Below, one piece after another: positions 50,101 to 58,783 of a DNA stretch of 64,000 bases. The notes under the pieces are model-generated. The model was not told where the DNA came from, did no database searches, and was given only the letters and a program-made list of their open reading frames with translations. The DNA comes from JAJAZB01 sp965249815. Its GTDB lineage: Bacteria > Bacteroidota > Bacteroidia > Cytophagales > Spirosomataceae. A program made the position numbers and the translations under genes. Each line of letters starts with the position of its first letter. Positions within the stretch are counted from its first letter, which is position 1. The DNA is taken from NCBI GenBank assembly GCA_965249815.1, contig CBDFMV010000003.1, forward strand, positions 3,286,001-3,350,000, given 5' to 3'.

Positions 50101-52626
50101 TTACAGCCGCCCGAACCGGTAGCCGCGCCGACCCAATTCCATCAGCAACGCGTCGAGTCGATCATAGAATTTGTCCGTTCGGCGCGGGTCGGTGCCCACG
50201 TGGAGCAGCAGCACGAAGCCGTTCAAGCCCAGCGGGGTTGTGGTTTCGTAGTCGAGGATGTTGTTGAAAATCAACTCCGAAGACCGGTAGTTGACGGCGT
50301 CGGGCGTGGTGTAATCGGCGTTTGCCAGCGTGCCCGGCGTGAAGTTGAGCAACCGGACGCCCGCCGTTTTGGCCCAGCCCAACACCTCGGCGTTGTACCA
50401 TTCATAGGGCGGAATGAACCACGGCGCGCCGGTTTTTGAGACGCCTGCCTTTCCCAGTTCGGCCAAATTGGCCGCCAAATCGGCCTCGAACTGCGCCCGA
50501 CTCACCAGTGTGGAGTCGCGCCTGGCCCAGTCGCAGTACAGCAAATGCCGGTCGGAATGCGGGCCGAGGTAGTGACCGGCTGCCTTGATTTGCTGCACCA
50601 ATGCGGCGTTTTTTCGATAAAATTCGCCGGTCAGGAAAAACGAAGCCGGTGCGCCGTGTTTTTTCAGGCTTTGCAAAATCGTCAGTCCGCCGTCGGCAAA
50701 TTCGTGGCCAGTGAACACCAGCCGGATGATTTTTTCCGTCGGATCGAAGCGGCGGATGGCCCCGAAACCGTCGGGTTGGGGCGTGGGATACCCGTAGCGC
50801 TGACCTGTGGTCGGCGCCGTGCTGGCCCGCGCCGACCACAGGTCAGCGCTACGGGTTGCGTTACCCGTCGCCTGCATCGCCGAGAGGTAGTAGCTCAGGC
50901 AGGCCGTACCGTCCATCGTCGGTTCGTTGGTCGAGTAGTCGCCGTAGTCGTCGTGGTACACCGCCACATTCGACTGAAAATCAGCGAATTCATCGGGTGC
51001 GTAAAGCGTGATGCCAATCAGACTCTTCCAAATCGAGCCGTACACCGGCCCGTCCACCAGCCCGCCGTCGATGGGAAAGTGGTGCAGGTGGGTGAAGGCC
51101 GAATGCGGGTCGCGGGGCGAAACGCCGTCGTCCGGCAGGCCCACCACCATGCTCGTGCCCCAGGGATTGCAGCCGAAAAGCCAGTCGCGCAGGGCGGCTT
51201 CGGCCTCTTCAAACTGCCCGTCGCCGGTGAGTTTCCTGTACAGGTGCATTTGGGTCAGCAGGTTGGTGGTCAGGTTGTTGGAACACCAGATGAACGGAAC
51301 GCCGTTGAGAAACGGGTTCTTGGCCCCGCGCCGAACCACCTTTTCGATGCCGAGCCGCATGAACTCCCGAAACTGTTTGGAAATTCCGGCTTCATCCGCC
51401 GCCACCCGATAATGGCCCAGGTTCACGAACGGGTACCACTGGTAGTGCCGGGCCGTGTCGGCTCCCATCCACGGCGTGGTCGGTTCGGCGCGGCCGTATT
51501 CGGTGGCCTCGGCCAGGAATTCCGGTCCGGCTTTCAGCCGGTGCAGTTCGGCGGCGGCCAGTTCCATGTCGTCCACAAAGTTGTCTTCCTCGTAAAAATA
51601 AGGTGCGCGGCCCGGCGCGGTCTGGGTAGTGCCCGGTTTGGACTGCCCGTACCGAAAGGCATCTACGGCCCGCTGACGTAGGTTTTTGGCAAAATCCGGG
51701 TAAGATTTCGCCAGCACGTCGCTGCCCAGCGCGAAGGCCGAGGCGAATTTCCCCGCGCTCGATGCCACGCCTTTCGTGCGGTTTTTGTACCGGAAACAGC
51801 CCTGCGGTTCGCCGGTGATCAAATACGCGGGCCGCGAAAACCCGAAGGCGCGGTTGGTTGTGTAGCGCACCGAGTCACGGTTGGGCAGGCGCATCCCGGC
51901 GTGGTCGCGGTCGTCGCCGAGCTGGTTGTAGTACTCGCCGGGGGCGGGGTTCATTTTCAACAGCCAGTCCATGCCCCATTTGGCTTCGTCGAGCACGTCG
52001 GGGATGCCGTTTTTTCCGGGGTTTCCCCCGGCATCAAAAAAATCGCCGAAGGAAGTGGGGTTGTGCTGGTAAGCAAACAGCAGTTGGTACACCGCGTTGG
52101 CCGATGTGGGCAGGTACTGCAAGTAATCCGAGGCATCGTGCCAGCCACCGGACACGTCGAGGTGGGTCGAATCCTTCGCGGGGTTGGGGTGGTAAATCGC
52201 GAAACCGTCCTCGCGGTGACAGGTGTCGCGCAGGAAGGGATTGTAATTGCTGCGTTGCTGGCGGAGGTACTTCAGCGTAAAATCTGCCGTGCCGTCGTAC
52301 ACGTCGGGGCCGATGCGAAACGGCGGCGATTGGGTTCCACCCGTTTGGAGAAAATACCGGCCCGGCTTCGCAAACGAACTGAAATTCAGCCGTGCCGTGG
52401 CCCGGAACGCCGCGTAGGGGCCGTAGTTTTTGACCTTTGCCGAAAAAACCACGCGCCCGCTCGCCGCCTCGCACAGGCTGAACGCCGTCGGCGCTGTTTC
52501 GCCCTTGCTGACGAAAACGGCCACTTTGGTGGCCTTCGGCAGGTAGCCAAGCTGGTTGATGCGGAGCCAGGATTGGGCGTGGGCGGGAAAAGCGATGACA
52601 AGGAGGAAAAGCAGGGCCAGTTTCAT
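50101..52626 (-). CDS. GH9 glycosidase fused to a polysaccharide deacetylase-like domain
   Basis: An 841-residue exported protein (signal peptide MKLALLFLLVIAFPAHAQ). An N-terminal CelD-type Ig-like domain (LRINQLGYLPKATKVAVFV) is followed by a GH9 catalytic domain: GGWHDASDYLQYLPTSA (catalytic Asp), GIPDVLDEAKWGMDWLLKM, and near the end DYSTNEPTMDGTACLSYYLS (catalytic Glu). After a ~22-residue segment encoded by a 27-bp palindrome (50791-50855) comes a NodB-like deacetylase: LVFTGHEFADGGLTILQSL, GPHSDRHLLYCDW (metal-binding His pair) and PPYEW. The first deacetylase motif, normally TFDDG, is altered here. Likely degrades beta-glucan or related polymers outside the cytoplasm. Substrate unknown. 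Confidence 0.9.
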   Translation of the reverse strand: MKLALLFLLVIAFPAHAQSWLRINQLGYLPKATKVAVFVSKGETAPTAFSLCEAASGRVVFSAKVKNYGPYAAFRATARLNFSSFAKPGRYFLQTGGTQSPPFRIGPDVYDGTADFTLKYLRQQRSNYNPFLRDTCHREDGFAIYHPNPAKDSTHLDVSGGWHDASDYLQYLPTSANAVYQLLFAYQHNPTSFGDFFDAGGNPGKNGIPDVLDEAKWGMDWLLKMNPAPGEYYNQLGDDRDHAGMRLPNRDSVRYTTNRAFGFSRPAYLITGEPQGCFRYKNRTKGVASSAGKFASAFALGSDVLAKSYPDFAKNLRQRAVDAFRYGQSKPGTTQTAPGRAPYFYEEDNFVDDMELAAAELHRLKAGPEFLAEATEYGRAEPTTPWMGADTARHYQWYPFVNLGHYRVAADEAGISKQFREFMRLGIEKVVRRGAKNPFLNGVPFIWCSNNLTTNLLTQMHLYRKLTGDGQFEEAEAALRDWLFGCNPWGTSMVVGLPDDGVSPRDPHSAFTHLHHFPIDGGLVDGPVYGSIWKSLIGITLYAPDEFADFQSNVAVYHDDYGDYSTNEPTMDGTACLSYYLSAMQATGNATRSADLWSARASTAPTTGQRYGYPTPQPDGFGAIRRFDPTEKIIRLVFTGHEFADGGLTILQSLKKHGAPASFFLTGEFYRKNAALVQQIKAAGHYLGPHSDRHLLYCDWARRDSTLVSRAQFEADLAANLAELGKAGVSKTGAPWFIPPYEWYNAEVLGWAKTAGVRLLNFTPGTLANADYTTPDAVNYRSSELIFNNILDYETTTPLGLNGFVLLLHVGTDPRRTDKFYDRLDALLMELGRRGYRFGRL
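50791..50855. repeat. Perfect 27-bp inverted repeat inside the GH9-deacetylase gene
   Basis: Arms 50791-50817 and 50829-50855 are exact complements (CCCGTAGCGCTGACCTGTGG..) with an 11-nt loop. They lie wholly within the coding frame, at the junction of the GH9 and deacetylase domains (about residues 591-612). A shorter relative, GTAGCGCTGCC..GGCAGCGCTAC, is intergenic at 53528-53558, showing the same GTAGCGCTG core. Confidence 0.9.
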
Positions 52627-52640
52627 GGTGGCCAAAGATA

Positions 52641-52673
52641 AGTCGTGCCACGGTTTGGAACCGTGGCACGACT
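52641..52673. repeat. AGTCGTGCCACGGTT palindrome
   Basis: Perfect 15-bp arms (52641-52655 and 52659-52673) around TGG, in the 56-nt gap between the LolA-like gene and the GH9 fusion on the same strand. The hairpin would form in the intercistronic mRNA; no T-run follows. Confidence 0.85.
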
Positions 52674-52682
52674 GAGCAAGCG

Positions 52683-53456
52683 TCAATCCAATTTCGGGTG
52701 TTTTGTGTTTGGCAGGCATTTAAACAGCGCCGGATCGAAGGAAAGATTGGTTCTGTAAGTTTTGAAAAGGGTTTCGGTCACAAGTTGAGAGGTAGAAACC
52801 TCGCGCATGGGAAAAAGTACGCCGTCGAACGCGCGGTAGTTTTCGTACGTAGTTTCCGTAACCAACTGCGATACATCGTACGTGCCTCCGTCAGGAAGGT
52901 TAATAAAATCTTCCATCGGACGACTTGCCCGAGTTTGTCGCAGCAAAAACGTCTTCACATCCACGAAGCAGCGGTACTCGCGGTTGGCGTTCAGGTTCAG
53001 GAGTTTCAATTCGTAGCAGTGAACGGAATCCACTTTTGTGGTGCCGATGAGCGTCGTGACGAAGCCATTTTTTTCTGGCTCAACCAGTACACTGATAAAG
53101 GGCAATCCGAGCGGTTGACCCGGTTTTGCTTTTACAAAGCGGTCGGAAGGGCTGAATGGAGCGGTTTGCGTTCGGGCGTACGCCCAATCTTTCGTGCCGT
53201 CGAAACAGGTGCAGACGAAAAGTTCGTTCTCCGAATTCAGAATTTCGGTTCGGGCGAGGTTGGGCCGCTGGCGGTAACCGATGCCTGGTTTGCCGTTCAC
53301 TTCGCAGGTAAACGCGAAGGATTTCAACGAATCAACCCGCGCCCGCCCGCCGATGGCTTCGACGTATTTATCAAGAATATCCTGGGCGGTTTGGGCTTGA
53401 AGAAAACGGGCGGAGAGGAGGAGGGCGGCGGTAAACCAAACGCGGAGCGGGGCCAT
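52683..53456 (-). CDS. LolA-like periplasmic protein
   Basis: A 257-residue exported protein starting MAPLRVWFTAALLLSARFLQA. AQDILDKYVEAIGGRARVDSLKSFAFTCEVNG is the typical opening of Bacteroidota LolA/outer-membrane-lipoprotein-sorting-fold proteins. The rest alternates strands (YRQRPNLARTEILNS, CYELKLLNLNANREYRCFVDVKTFLLRQTR, YENYRAFDGVLFPMRE). The fold binds lipid or acyl chains in relatives; a sorting role is not established here. Upstream of the GH9 fusion on the same strand, 56 nt apart. Confidence 0.78.
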   Translation of the reverse strand: MAPLRVWFTAALLLSARFLQAQTAQDILDKYVEAIGGRARVDSLKSFAFTCEVNGKPGIGYRQRPNLARTEILNSENELFVCTCFDGTKDWAYARTQTAPFSPSDRFVKAKPGQPLGLPFISVLVEPEKNGFVTTLIGTTKVDSVHCYELKLLNLNANREYRCFVDVKTFLLRQTRASRPMEDFINLPDGGTYDVSQLVTETTYENYRAFDGVLFPMREVSTSQLVTETLFKTYRTNLSFDPALFKCLPNTKHPKLD

Positions 53457-53527
53457 AGCGGGATGAAGGGGTGAAACAACCGCAAAAACAAGGAATTCGG
53501 GCAATTCACCAAACCGTTCGATCAAAA

Positions 53528-53558
53528 GTAGCGCTGCCCTCAGCCGAGGCAGCGCTAC
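53528..53558. repeat. GTAGCGCTGCC palindrome
   Basis: Perfect 11-bp arms (53528-53538, 53548-53558) around CTCAGCCGA, 4 nt after the glgE stop on the minus strand. It shares the GTAGCGCTG core with the coding palindrome at 50791-50855. Confidence 0.8.
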
Positions 53559-53562
53559 ACAC

Positions 53563-55533
53563 TCACCGGTACAAATCCTCGACCCGAAACAGGTGCATCG
53601 GCAGCGCGTGCGGGTCGAGCGAAATAAAGACCGAGTCGCCCCGCCAGACGTAACCCGCCCCGGTGAGCAAATCGCGGACGAGGTATTCTTCGTCGGGGCC
53701 TTTGCCGATCAGGGGCAGCGGCACGCGCAGCCAGCCGGTTTGGGTAAAATTCGGGTCGAGGTTGGCGATGCACAGAATGCGGTTGCCGTTGGCGTGGGTT
53801 TTCAGGTACGCCAGCAATTGGTCGTTGCCGATGTCGCAGAAGGTCAGGTTGTTGGTGTGCTGGAGGGCCGAATTTTCGCGGCGGGCCTGGTTGATGAGGC
53901 CGATCACGTAGGTGAGTTTGTTGCTGCGGTGCCAGTCCCAGTGCCGGATTTCGTACTTCTCGGAGTTGAGGTATTCTTCTTTTCCCGGAAAACTTCCGTG
54001 TTCGAGGTACTCGTACACCGGCCCGAAAATGCCGTAGTTGCTGCTCAGCGTGGCCGCCAGAAACACCCGCGCCAGGTACAGCGCCTCCGACCCCGATTGC
54101 ATGGGCCGCGTGAGGATGTCGTGGGTGTTGGGCCAGAAATTGGGGCGGAAGTACTGTTTCATCTCACCCTGAGTGAGTTCGGTCAGGTACTGGGTCAATT
54201 CCCATTTGGAATTGCGCCAGGCGAAGTAAGTGTACGACTGCGTAAAACCGCCTTTGGCCAGTTGCTGCATCACCTTCGGGCGGGTGAAGGCTTCCGAGAG
54301 AAACAGCAAATCGGGGTATTCCCGCTTTGTTTCGGCAATGACCCACTCCCAAAACCCGAAGGCTTTCGTGTGCGGGTTGTCCACCCGGATAATGCGTACG
54401 CCCCAACCCGCCCAGAGCAGGATGATGCGCTTCAATTCCAGCCAGAGGGCTTCCCAATCCTCGGTTTCAAAATTGACCGGGTAAATGTCCTGGTACTTTT
54501 TGGGCGGGTTTTCAGCGTACTGAATCGTGCCGTCGGGCCGGATTTTAAACCAGTTCGGGTGTTCGCGCACCCAGGGGTGATCGGGCGAGCACTGGATGGC
54601 GAGGTCCATCGCCAGTTCGATGCCGTGGTGCTGGCAGGCCGCGACGAGATCTTTAAACTCGTCGAGCGTGCCCAGTTCGGGCAAAATGGCGTCGTGGCCG
54701 CCCAGTTCGGAGCCGATGGCGTAGGGCACGCCGGGTTCGCCGGGCTGCACGGTGGTCGAATTGTTTTTGCCCTTGCGAAACGCCGTGCCGATGGGGTGAA
54801 TCGGCGGAATGTACAGCACGTCGAAGCCCATTGAAGCCAGGCGCGGCAGCAGCGCGGCGGTGGTTTTAAACGTGCCGTGCTGGCCGGGTTCGGGGTGCGT
54901 CGAGCGGGGGAAAAGCGAGTACCAGGCCCCGAACCGGGCTTTTTCACGGTCCACGTAAATTTTCAACTCGCGGGCGTAGCGCGTGGCGTGGTGGCGCAGC
55001 GGGTAGCGGGCAATCCACGCCTTCACGTCGGGGCCGGTGGCCAGGTGCAGGGCGTGTTCGTAAGTAGTCGGGTCGCGGAACACCTGCGCGGCGGCGGTCA
55101 ATTCCCGCGCGTCGTCGGGCGTGGCGAGCGCCGCCATTTCCTCGAAAAACAGCGCACCCATGAGCAGTTCGAGGTGGACGGTCTGCCCGTCGCGGATTTT
55201 CACCGTTGTTTCGTGCTGCCAGGTGAGCGGGTGGTCCACCCAGGCCTCGAAGGTGTAAGTGTACCAGCCTTCTTTTTCGATGACAAATGACGCGCCATAC
55301 CGGTCGTTTTCAATCAACGACAACGGCGTTTCCAACCAATCGGTAGCGTGCTCGGAGCGGTACAGCAGCCGGGCGGAAATTTTATCGTGGCCGTCGGCGA
55401 ACACGTCGGCCTCGCAGGTAATCTCGTCGCCGACGGTGGCTTTGATGGGAAAACGCCCGGCGTCGAGTTCGGGACTAACACGTTCGATGATGCAGCGGGA
55501 TTGACCCGGGGTGGTTTCGGAGAGGAGGGGCAT
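53563..55533 (-). CDS. glgE: Alpha-1,4-glucan:maltose-1-phosphate maltosyltransferase (GlgE)
   Basis: A 656-residue GH13_3 enzyme adding maltosyl units from maltose-1-phosphate to an alpha-1,4-glucan. An N-terminal domain (RCIIERVSPELDAGRFPIKA, then a GDEITCEADVFADGHDKI beta-sandwich) and helical bundle precede the catalytic barrel: FDVLYIPPIHPIGTAFRKGKNN, MDLAIQCSPDHPWV, WGVRIIRVDNPHTKAF (nucleophile Asp), LLFLSEAFTRPKVM (acid/base Glu) and FRPNFWPNTHDILTRP. All are GlgE signatures. The start at MPLLSETTPGQSR (55533) is preferred over 55560. With Mak and GlgB it forms the maltose-1-phosphate route. No treS in the window. Confidence 0.95.
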   Translation of the reverse strand: MPLLSETTPGQSRCIIERVSPELDAGRFPIKATVGDEITCEADVFADGHDKISARLLYRSEHATDWLETPLSLIENDRYGASFVIEKEGWYTYTFEAWVDHPLTWQHETTVKIRDGQTVHLELLMGALFFEEMAALATPDDARELTAAAQVFRDPTTYEHALHLATGPDVKAWIARYPLRHHATRYARELKIYVDREKARFGAWYSLFPRSTHPEPGQHGTFKTTAALLPRLASMGFDVLYIPPIHPIGTAFRKGKNNSTTVQPGEPGVPYAIGSELGGHDAILPELGTLDEFKDLVAACQHHGIELAMDLAIQCSPDHPWVREHPNWFKIRPDGTIQYAENPPKKYQDIYPVNFETEDWEALWLELKRIILLWAGWGVRIIRVDNPHTKAFGFWEWVIAETKREYPDLLFLSEAFTRPKVMQQLAKGGFTQSYTYFAWRNSKWELTQYLTELTQGEMKQYFRPNFWPNTHDILTRPMQSGSEALYLARVFLAATLSSNYGIFGPVYEYLEHGSFPGKEEYLNSEKYEIRHWDWHRSNKLTYVIGLINQARRENSALQHTNNLTFCDIGNDQLLAYLKTHANGNRILCIANLDPNFTQTGWLRVPLPLIGKGPDEEYLVRDLLTGAGYVWRGDSVFISLDPHALPMHLFRVEDLYR

Positions 55534-55667
55534 GGGGTCGGGAAAGGTACAGGCTTTCAACCCCCAAACTTTGTCAAAGTTTTAAAGATTGCCAAAGTTG
55601 CTGACGAAGATGAGAATCGAAGAATCAGCAGTAGATTTGACGCACTGGCCACTTGCGCGTCGATTCA

Positions 55668-56098
55668 ATGGCTAAAGACATTTTTCACGACCGTGTACGG
55701 CAGGTCCTTTTGGATGATGGCTGGCGTGTTACGCACGATGGCTACCGACTGATGACCGATTTGCTCAAAGATGCGCTGACGGTTGATTTGGGTGCCGAAG
55801 GGCTGATTGCGGCAGAAAAAGGGCCGGAAAAATTGCGGTTGAAGTGAAGAGTTTTCTGGGCGACTCGCTGATTTATGACTTTCACAGCGCGCTGGGTCAG
55901 ATGCTGGTGTATCAGGTAAACATGGATATTCAGGAGCCTGAGCGGGTTTTGTACCAGGCCGTGCCAGAAACGACCTACGAACGAATGTGCCGCCAACGCG
56001 TGTTCGAGGTCGTGGCCGAACGATTCAACGTCAATTTTTTGGTGTACGAACCGATTCAACCCCAACTGATTCAATGGATACTTCACAACAGAAAATAG
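55668..56098 (+). pseudogene. xisH: xisH-like gene with a single frameshift
   Basis: From the ATG at 55668: MAKDIFHDRVRQVLLDDGWR, VTHDGYRLMTDLLKDALTVDLGAEGLIAAEKG, then a one-base loss in the A-run at 55828-55832 throws the frame to an early stop. The next frame continues without a gap as AVEVKSFLGDSLIYDFHSALGQMLVYQV and runs to FLVYEPIQPQLIQWILHNRK, the normal XisH end. XisH belongs to the fdxN-element excision-factor family, known from cyanobacteria and widespread as XisH-XisI pairs of unclear role. The ORF overlaps xisI by 25 nt. A sequencing error in the homopolymer cannot be excluded, but the neighbour xisI also carries a stop. Confidence 0.85.
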
Positions 56099-56427
56099 CA
56101 CGTTACGAAGCGCTGATCCTGGACTTTTTATCGGAACATCAGGGTGGGGAATCGGTCGGTGAAGCTTACCGGCGCATGGTGGTGGCCGATCGGGAAAATC
56201 ATCATTACTAATTACTGGCAACGGGCTGGGCTACCCCCAGCCGGTTCGTTGATGCCTTGCTCATTCACCTCCACATCAAAGCTGACGGGAAGGTCTGGTT
56301 GTTGGAAAACGGCACGGAACTGCGCGTTGCCGAAGAACTCGTAGCCCGGGGCGTCGCCAAAGACGATATCGTGCTGGGCTTTCATCCCGTCGAGCACCGG
56401 CCTTTCACAGGGTATGCCGTGGCTTGA
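56074..56427 (+). pseudogene. xisI: xisI-like gene with in-frame stop
   Basis: ATG 56074 opens MDTSQQKIARYEALILDFLSEH .. VVADRENHHY, then TAA at 56209-56211 interrupts, and the same frame continues LLATGWATPSRFVDALLIHLHIKADGKVWLLENGTELRVAEELVARG .. DDIVLGFHPVEHRPFTGYAVA to TGA 56425-56427. The whole is 117 codons, normal for XisI, with the stop where Gln (CAA) is expected (HYQ). This is therefore a C-to-T nonsense mutation in an otherwise conserved gene. Together with the frameshift in xisH the module looks inactivated, recently since similarity is well kept. Confidence 0.85.
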
Positions 56428-56472
56428 ACGCTTTTTCAACCGTTCCTGCTTTTCGTACGGGTTGTGCTTTCT

Positions 56473-57219
56473 TCACTGGCACACATACCCACCATCTACG
56501 CTGAACAAACTCCCCGTCGTGAACGAGCTTTCGTCGGACAACAGAAACGCCACCGACGCCGCGATTTCCTCGGGTTTGCCGACCCGACCGAGCGGCTGAA
56601 TTTTGTCAAGCCCCTCGTACACCCCGGCGGGGGCCACGTGGTTGACTTCCGAAAAATGCGCCACGGCCTTGTCGAGCAGCGGCGTACCGATGGTGCCGGG
56701 GCAAATGCAGTTGACCCGGACGCCGAAGGGCGCGTAGTCGATGGCGGTGCTTTTGGTGAGCTGCCCAATGGCCCCTTTCGTCAGGCCGTACGCCGAACTG
56801 CTCGCTTTGCCCACGAACGTCTGGTCTGACCCCATGAACACGATGCTGCCTTTGCCCTGGGCTTTCATAATCGGCAAAACGGCTTTCACGGTGAAAAACG
56901 GCCCGAGGATGTTGGTCGCCACCAGGTTTTCGAGTTGTTCGTCGGTGGTTTCTTCCATCGTGGCAAAAAGGTGAATGCCCGCGTTGGCAAACAGGAAATC
57001 AATCCGGCCTTCAACGGCGTGAACCTGGGCAATCGCGGCCCTGATTTCTTCGCGTTTGCGTACGTCGCAGGCGATGAAATGACCGGTCAGTTCCCCCTCG
57101 GGAGCGGTTAAATCGAGGTTGTACACCGCGCAGCCCCGGTTACGGAGCAGTTCTGTGGTGGCGTTGCCGATGCCGGAACTCGCGCCGGTGATGACGGCAA
57201 CTTTTTTTTTCCATTCCAT
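56473..57219 (-). CDS. SDR-family NAD(P)-dependent oxidoreductase
   Basis: A 248-residue classical short-chain dehydrogenase/reductase. The nucleotide-binding motif VITGASSGIGNATTELL lies near residues 9-25, NAGIH near 79, and the catalytic Ser of VFMGSDQTF with the Tyr-Lys pair of SSAYGLTKGAIGQL near 150, then CPGTIGTPLLDKA. LDLTAP after beta-2 (Asp at position 37) suggests preference for NAD over NADP. Substrate unknown. It follows the decayed xisHI convergently and shares no operon. Its start MEWKKKVAVITG is clear. Confidence 0.9.
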   Translation of the reverse strand: MEWKKKVAVITGASSGIGNATTELLRNRGCAVYNLDLTAPEGELTGHFIACDVRKREEIRAAIAQVHAVEGRIDFLFANAGIHLFATMEETTDEQLENLVATNILGPFFTVKAVLPIMKAQGKGSIVFMGSDQTFVGKASSSAYGLTKGAIGQLTKSTAIDYAPFGVRVNCICPGTIGTPLLDKAVAHFSEVNHVAPAGVYEGLDKIQPLGRVGKPEEIAASVAFLLSDESSFTTGSLFSVDGGYVCQ

Positions 57220-57336
57220 GATGGGTGTCGGGGAGTTGAGGGTGGGGCGCGCTGGCGGCGTACGCTTGGGCGCAAAAGTGGCCCAAAATAGGGTAATTCA
57301 GGATGAATCCCGTGCGGACTTCGACCGTCTGGACGC

Positions 57337-57371
57337 AAAAAAAGGCAGCCCGTTACCGGGTGCCCTTTTTT
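57337..57371 (-). terminator. Intrinsic terminator downstream of the DUF2382 gene
   Basis: On the minus strand, AAAAAAGGGCACCCGG-TAA-CGGGCTGCC followed by TTTTTTT: a GC-rich stem with one bulge and U-run, 15 nt after the YsnF-type gene's stop (57386). Confidence 0.75.
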
Positions 57372-57385
57372 CAGGAATCAGAAAC

Positions 57386-58270
57386 TCAGTAACCCGTCGA
57401 TCCCGTCTGATTTGTCGTGCCGGAGCCGGTCGTAGGCCGGTTCGGGTCGTTGGTCAGGCGGGTGGTGTCGGTGCCGAGATTTTCCACGTCCACCTCCGTT
57501 TTGCGCACGGTATCGCGGATGGTTTCGTCGCGCTCTTCTACCTGTTTGCCCAGCGAAACTTCTTCCACCACGCGGGCCTCTTTGCCCACCACGGGCACTT
57601 CGGCGCGTTCCACGAGTTCAACTTCGCCTTCTTTGAAGCTGGTGAAATCGGCTTCGGTCGCCGGGCGGTCCACGGGCGTGCGTTGCACCGTCACGCGCTC
57701 CTGACGCAGGCGCACGCTTTCTTCCACGGGGCGCTCCACGATGCGGCTGCGCAACCGGGCACCGCCGGTTTCAACCACGCGTTTACCCACCTGGAGGTTT
57801 TCCTCAATCACTTTGGCCGTCATGCCAGTGTCGTCGGTGCCAAAATCACGGACCTGGTTTTCGAGCGTCGCGCCGGTCGCCGTGCTGCCCGTCACACCGC
57901 TGGTGTAGCCGTACTGAGCGGCACGTTCGTCCACGTCCACGGCACCGGCGTCGTCGAGGAGGTCGGCGGCGCGTTCGGCTTCGTCGTCCGACTGGACGTG
58001 AACCGTCACGACCGAACCCCGGCTGGCCACGGTCGAATACTTCCGGGTGTCTTCATCGTCGTCGCTGCCGAAGAGCGAACTGAAAAACCGGCTGATGCCG
58101 CTTTCATGGTCGTCATCGTCGTCCGTCCGGTTCGTGGTACTCATCGAATCGCTGGTGTTGCGCACCGATACGTCGATGTTGTCGCGTGAAAAGCCCGCGC
58201 TCACGAGTTGGGTGACGGCTTCCTGGGCCTCGGTGGCGTCGTCGAAAACGCCGATTACGGTTTGTGCCAT
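57386..58270 (-). CDS. YsnF/AvaK-domain (DUF2382) stress-type protein
   Basis: A 294-residue soluble protein. The N-terminus MAQTVIGVFDDATEAQEAVTQLVSAGFSRDNIDV resembles the general stress protein 17M-type domain, followed by an acidic low-complexity stretch (NRTDDDDDHESGISRFFSSL). The C-terminal half is the YsnF/AvaK domain: MTAKVIEENLQVGKRVVETGG, RVTVQRTPVDRPATEAD, VELVERAEVPVVGKEARVVEEVSLGKQ. These proteins are induced by desiccation, salt or heat in many bacteria. Highly charged, Thr/Gly-rich end. Related to the gene at 58331, which lacks the first domain; both probably form a stress locus. Confidence 0.85.
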   Translation of the reverse strand: MAQTVIGVFDDATEAQEAVTQLVSAGFSRDNIDVSVRNTSDSMSTTNRTDDDDDHESGISRFFSSLFGSDDDEDTRKYSTVASRGSVVTVHVQSDDEAERAADLLDDAGAVDVDERAAQYGYTSGVTGSTATGATLENQVRDFGTDDTGMTAKVIEENLQVGKRVVETGGARLRSRIVERPVEESVRLRQERVTVQRTPVDRPATEADFTSFKEGEVELVERAEVPVVGKEARVVEEVSLGKQVEERDETIRDTVRKTEVDVENLGTDTTRLTNDPNRPTTGSGTTNQTGSTGY

Positions 58271-58330
58271 GACGTACAGTTTTTTAGGTTGTTGAAAAAG
58301 AAAAAAAATAAACTAATAAAACTTTAAAAA

Positions 58331-58783
58331 TCAAGAGGTTGGTTCGGGAAACGGGTTGGCATCGAGGCGTTGCACCTCAATCGTTTCGCTTCGTAGCGTC
58401 ACCTGCCGGGAGTCGTGCGTTTGCACCTGATGCCGGGTCACGCGTAATTCTTCCACCAGCACGAGGCGTTTTTCGATGACCTCCTTCAGCACCGGAATCA
58501 CCGTCGTGTCGCCCTCGTACCGCACTGGCGGCGGCGACTCCACGTACCGGTTCACCGCGACACGTTCCACGCTGACTTCGTCGTGAGTGAGCGGCATCTC
58601 GACCATTTCTTCGCGTTCATGGACCTTCTTTTCGAGCCGAACCCGACCGGTTTCGACCAGTTCTTTGCCCACCTGCAAGCGTTCTTCCAGCACCGGAATC
58701 GTCAGCGGCGCTTCCGCCGAAGCCGACGCGGGGACGAACGGGTCGCCGGTCGTTGGCGGCGTAAAATCGGTTGGGAAATTCAT
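58331..58783 (-). CDS. DUF2382 (YsnF/AvaK-type) protein
   Basis: A 150-residue protein beginning MNFPTDFTPPTTGDPFVPAS (a Met two codons earlier, 58789, is equally possible). IPVLEERLQVGKELVETGRVRLEKKVHEREEMVEMPLTHDEVSVERVAVNRYV is the DUF2382 pattern, repeated a second time as IPVLKEVIEKRLVLVEELRVTRHQVQTHDSRQVTLRSETIEVQRL. It contains two tandem copies of the unit found once in the neighbour. Soluble, charged. Transcribed with the gene at 57386, 60 nt apart. Confidence 0.85.
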   Translation of the reverse strand: MNFPTDFTPPTTGDPFVPASASAEAPLTIPVLEERLQVGKELVETGRVRLEKKVHEREEMVEMPLTHDEVSVERVAVNRYVESPPPVRYEGDTTVIPVLKEVIEKRLVLVEELRVTRHQVQTHDSRQVTLRSETIEVQRLDANPFPEPTS

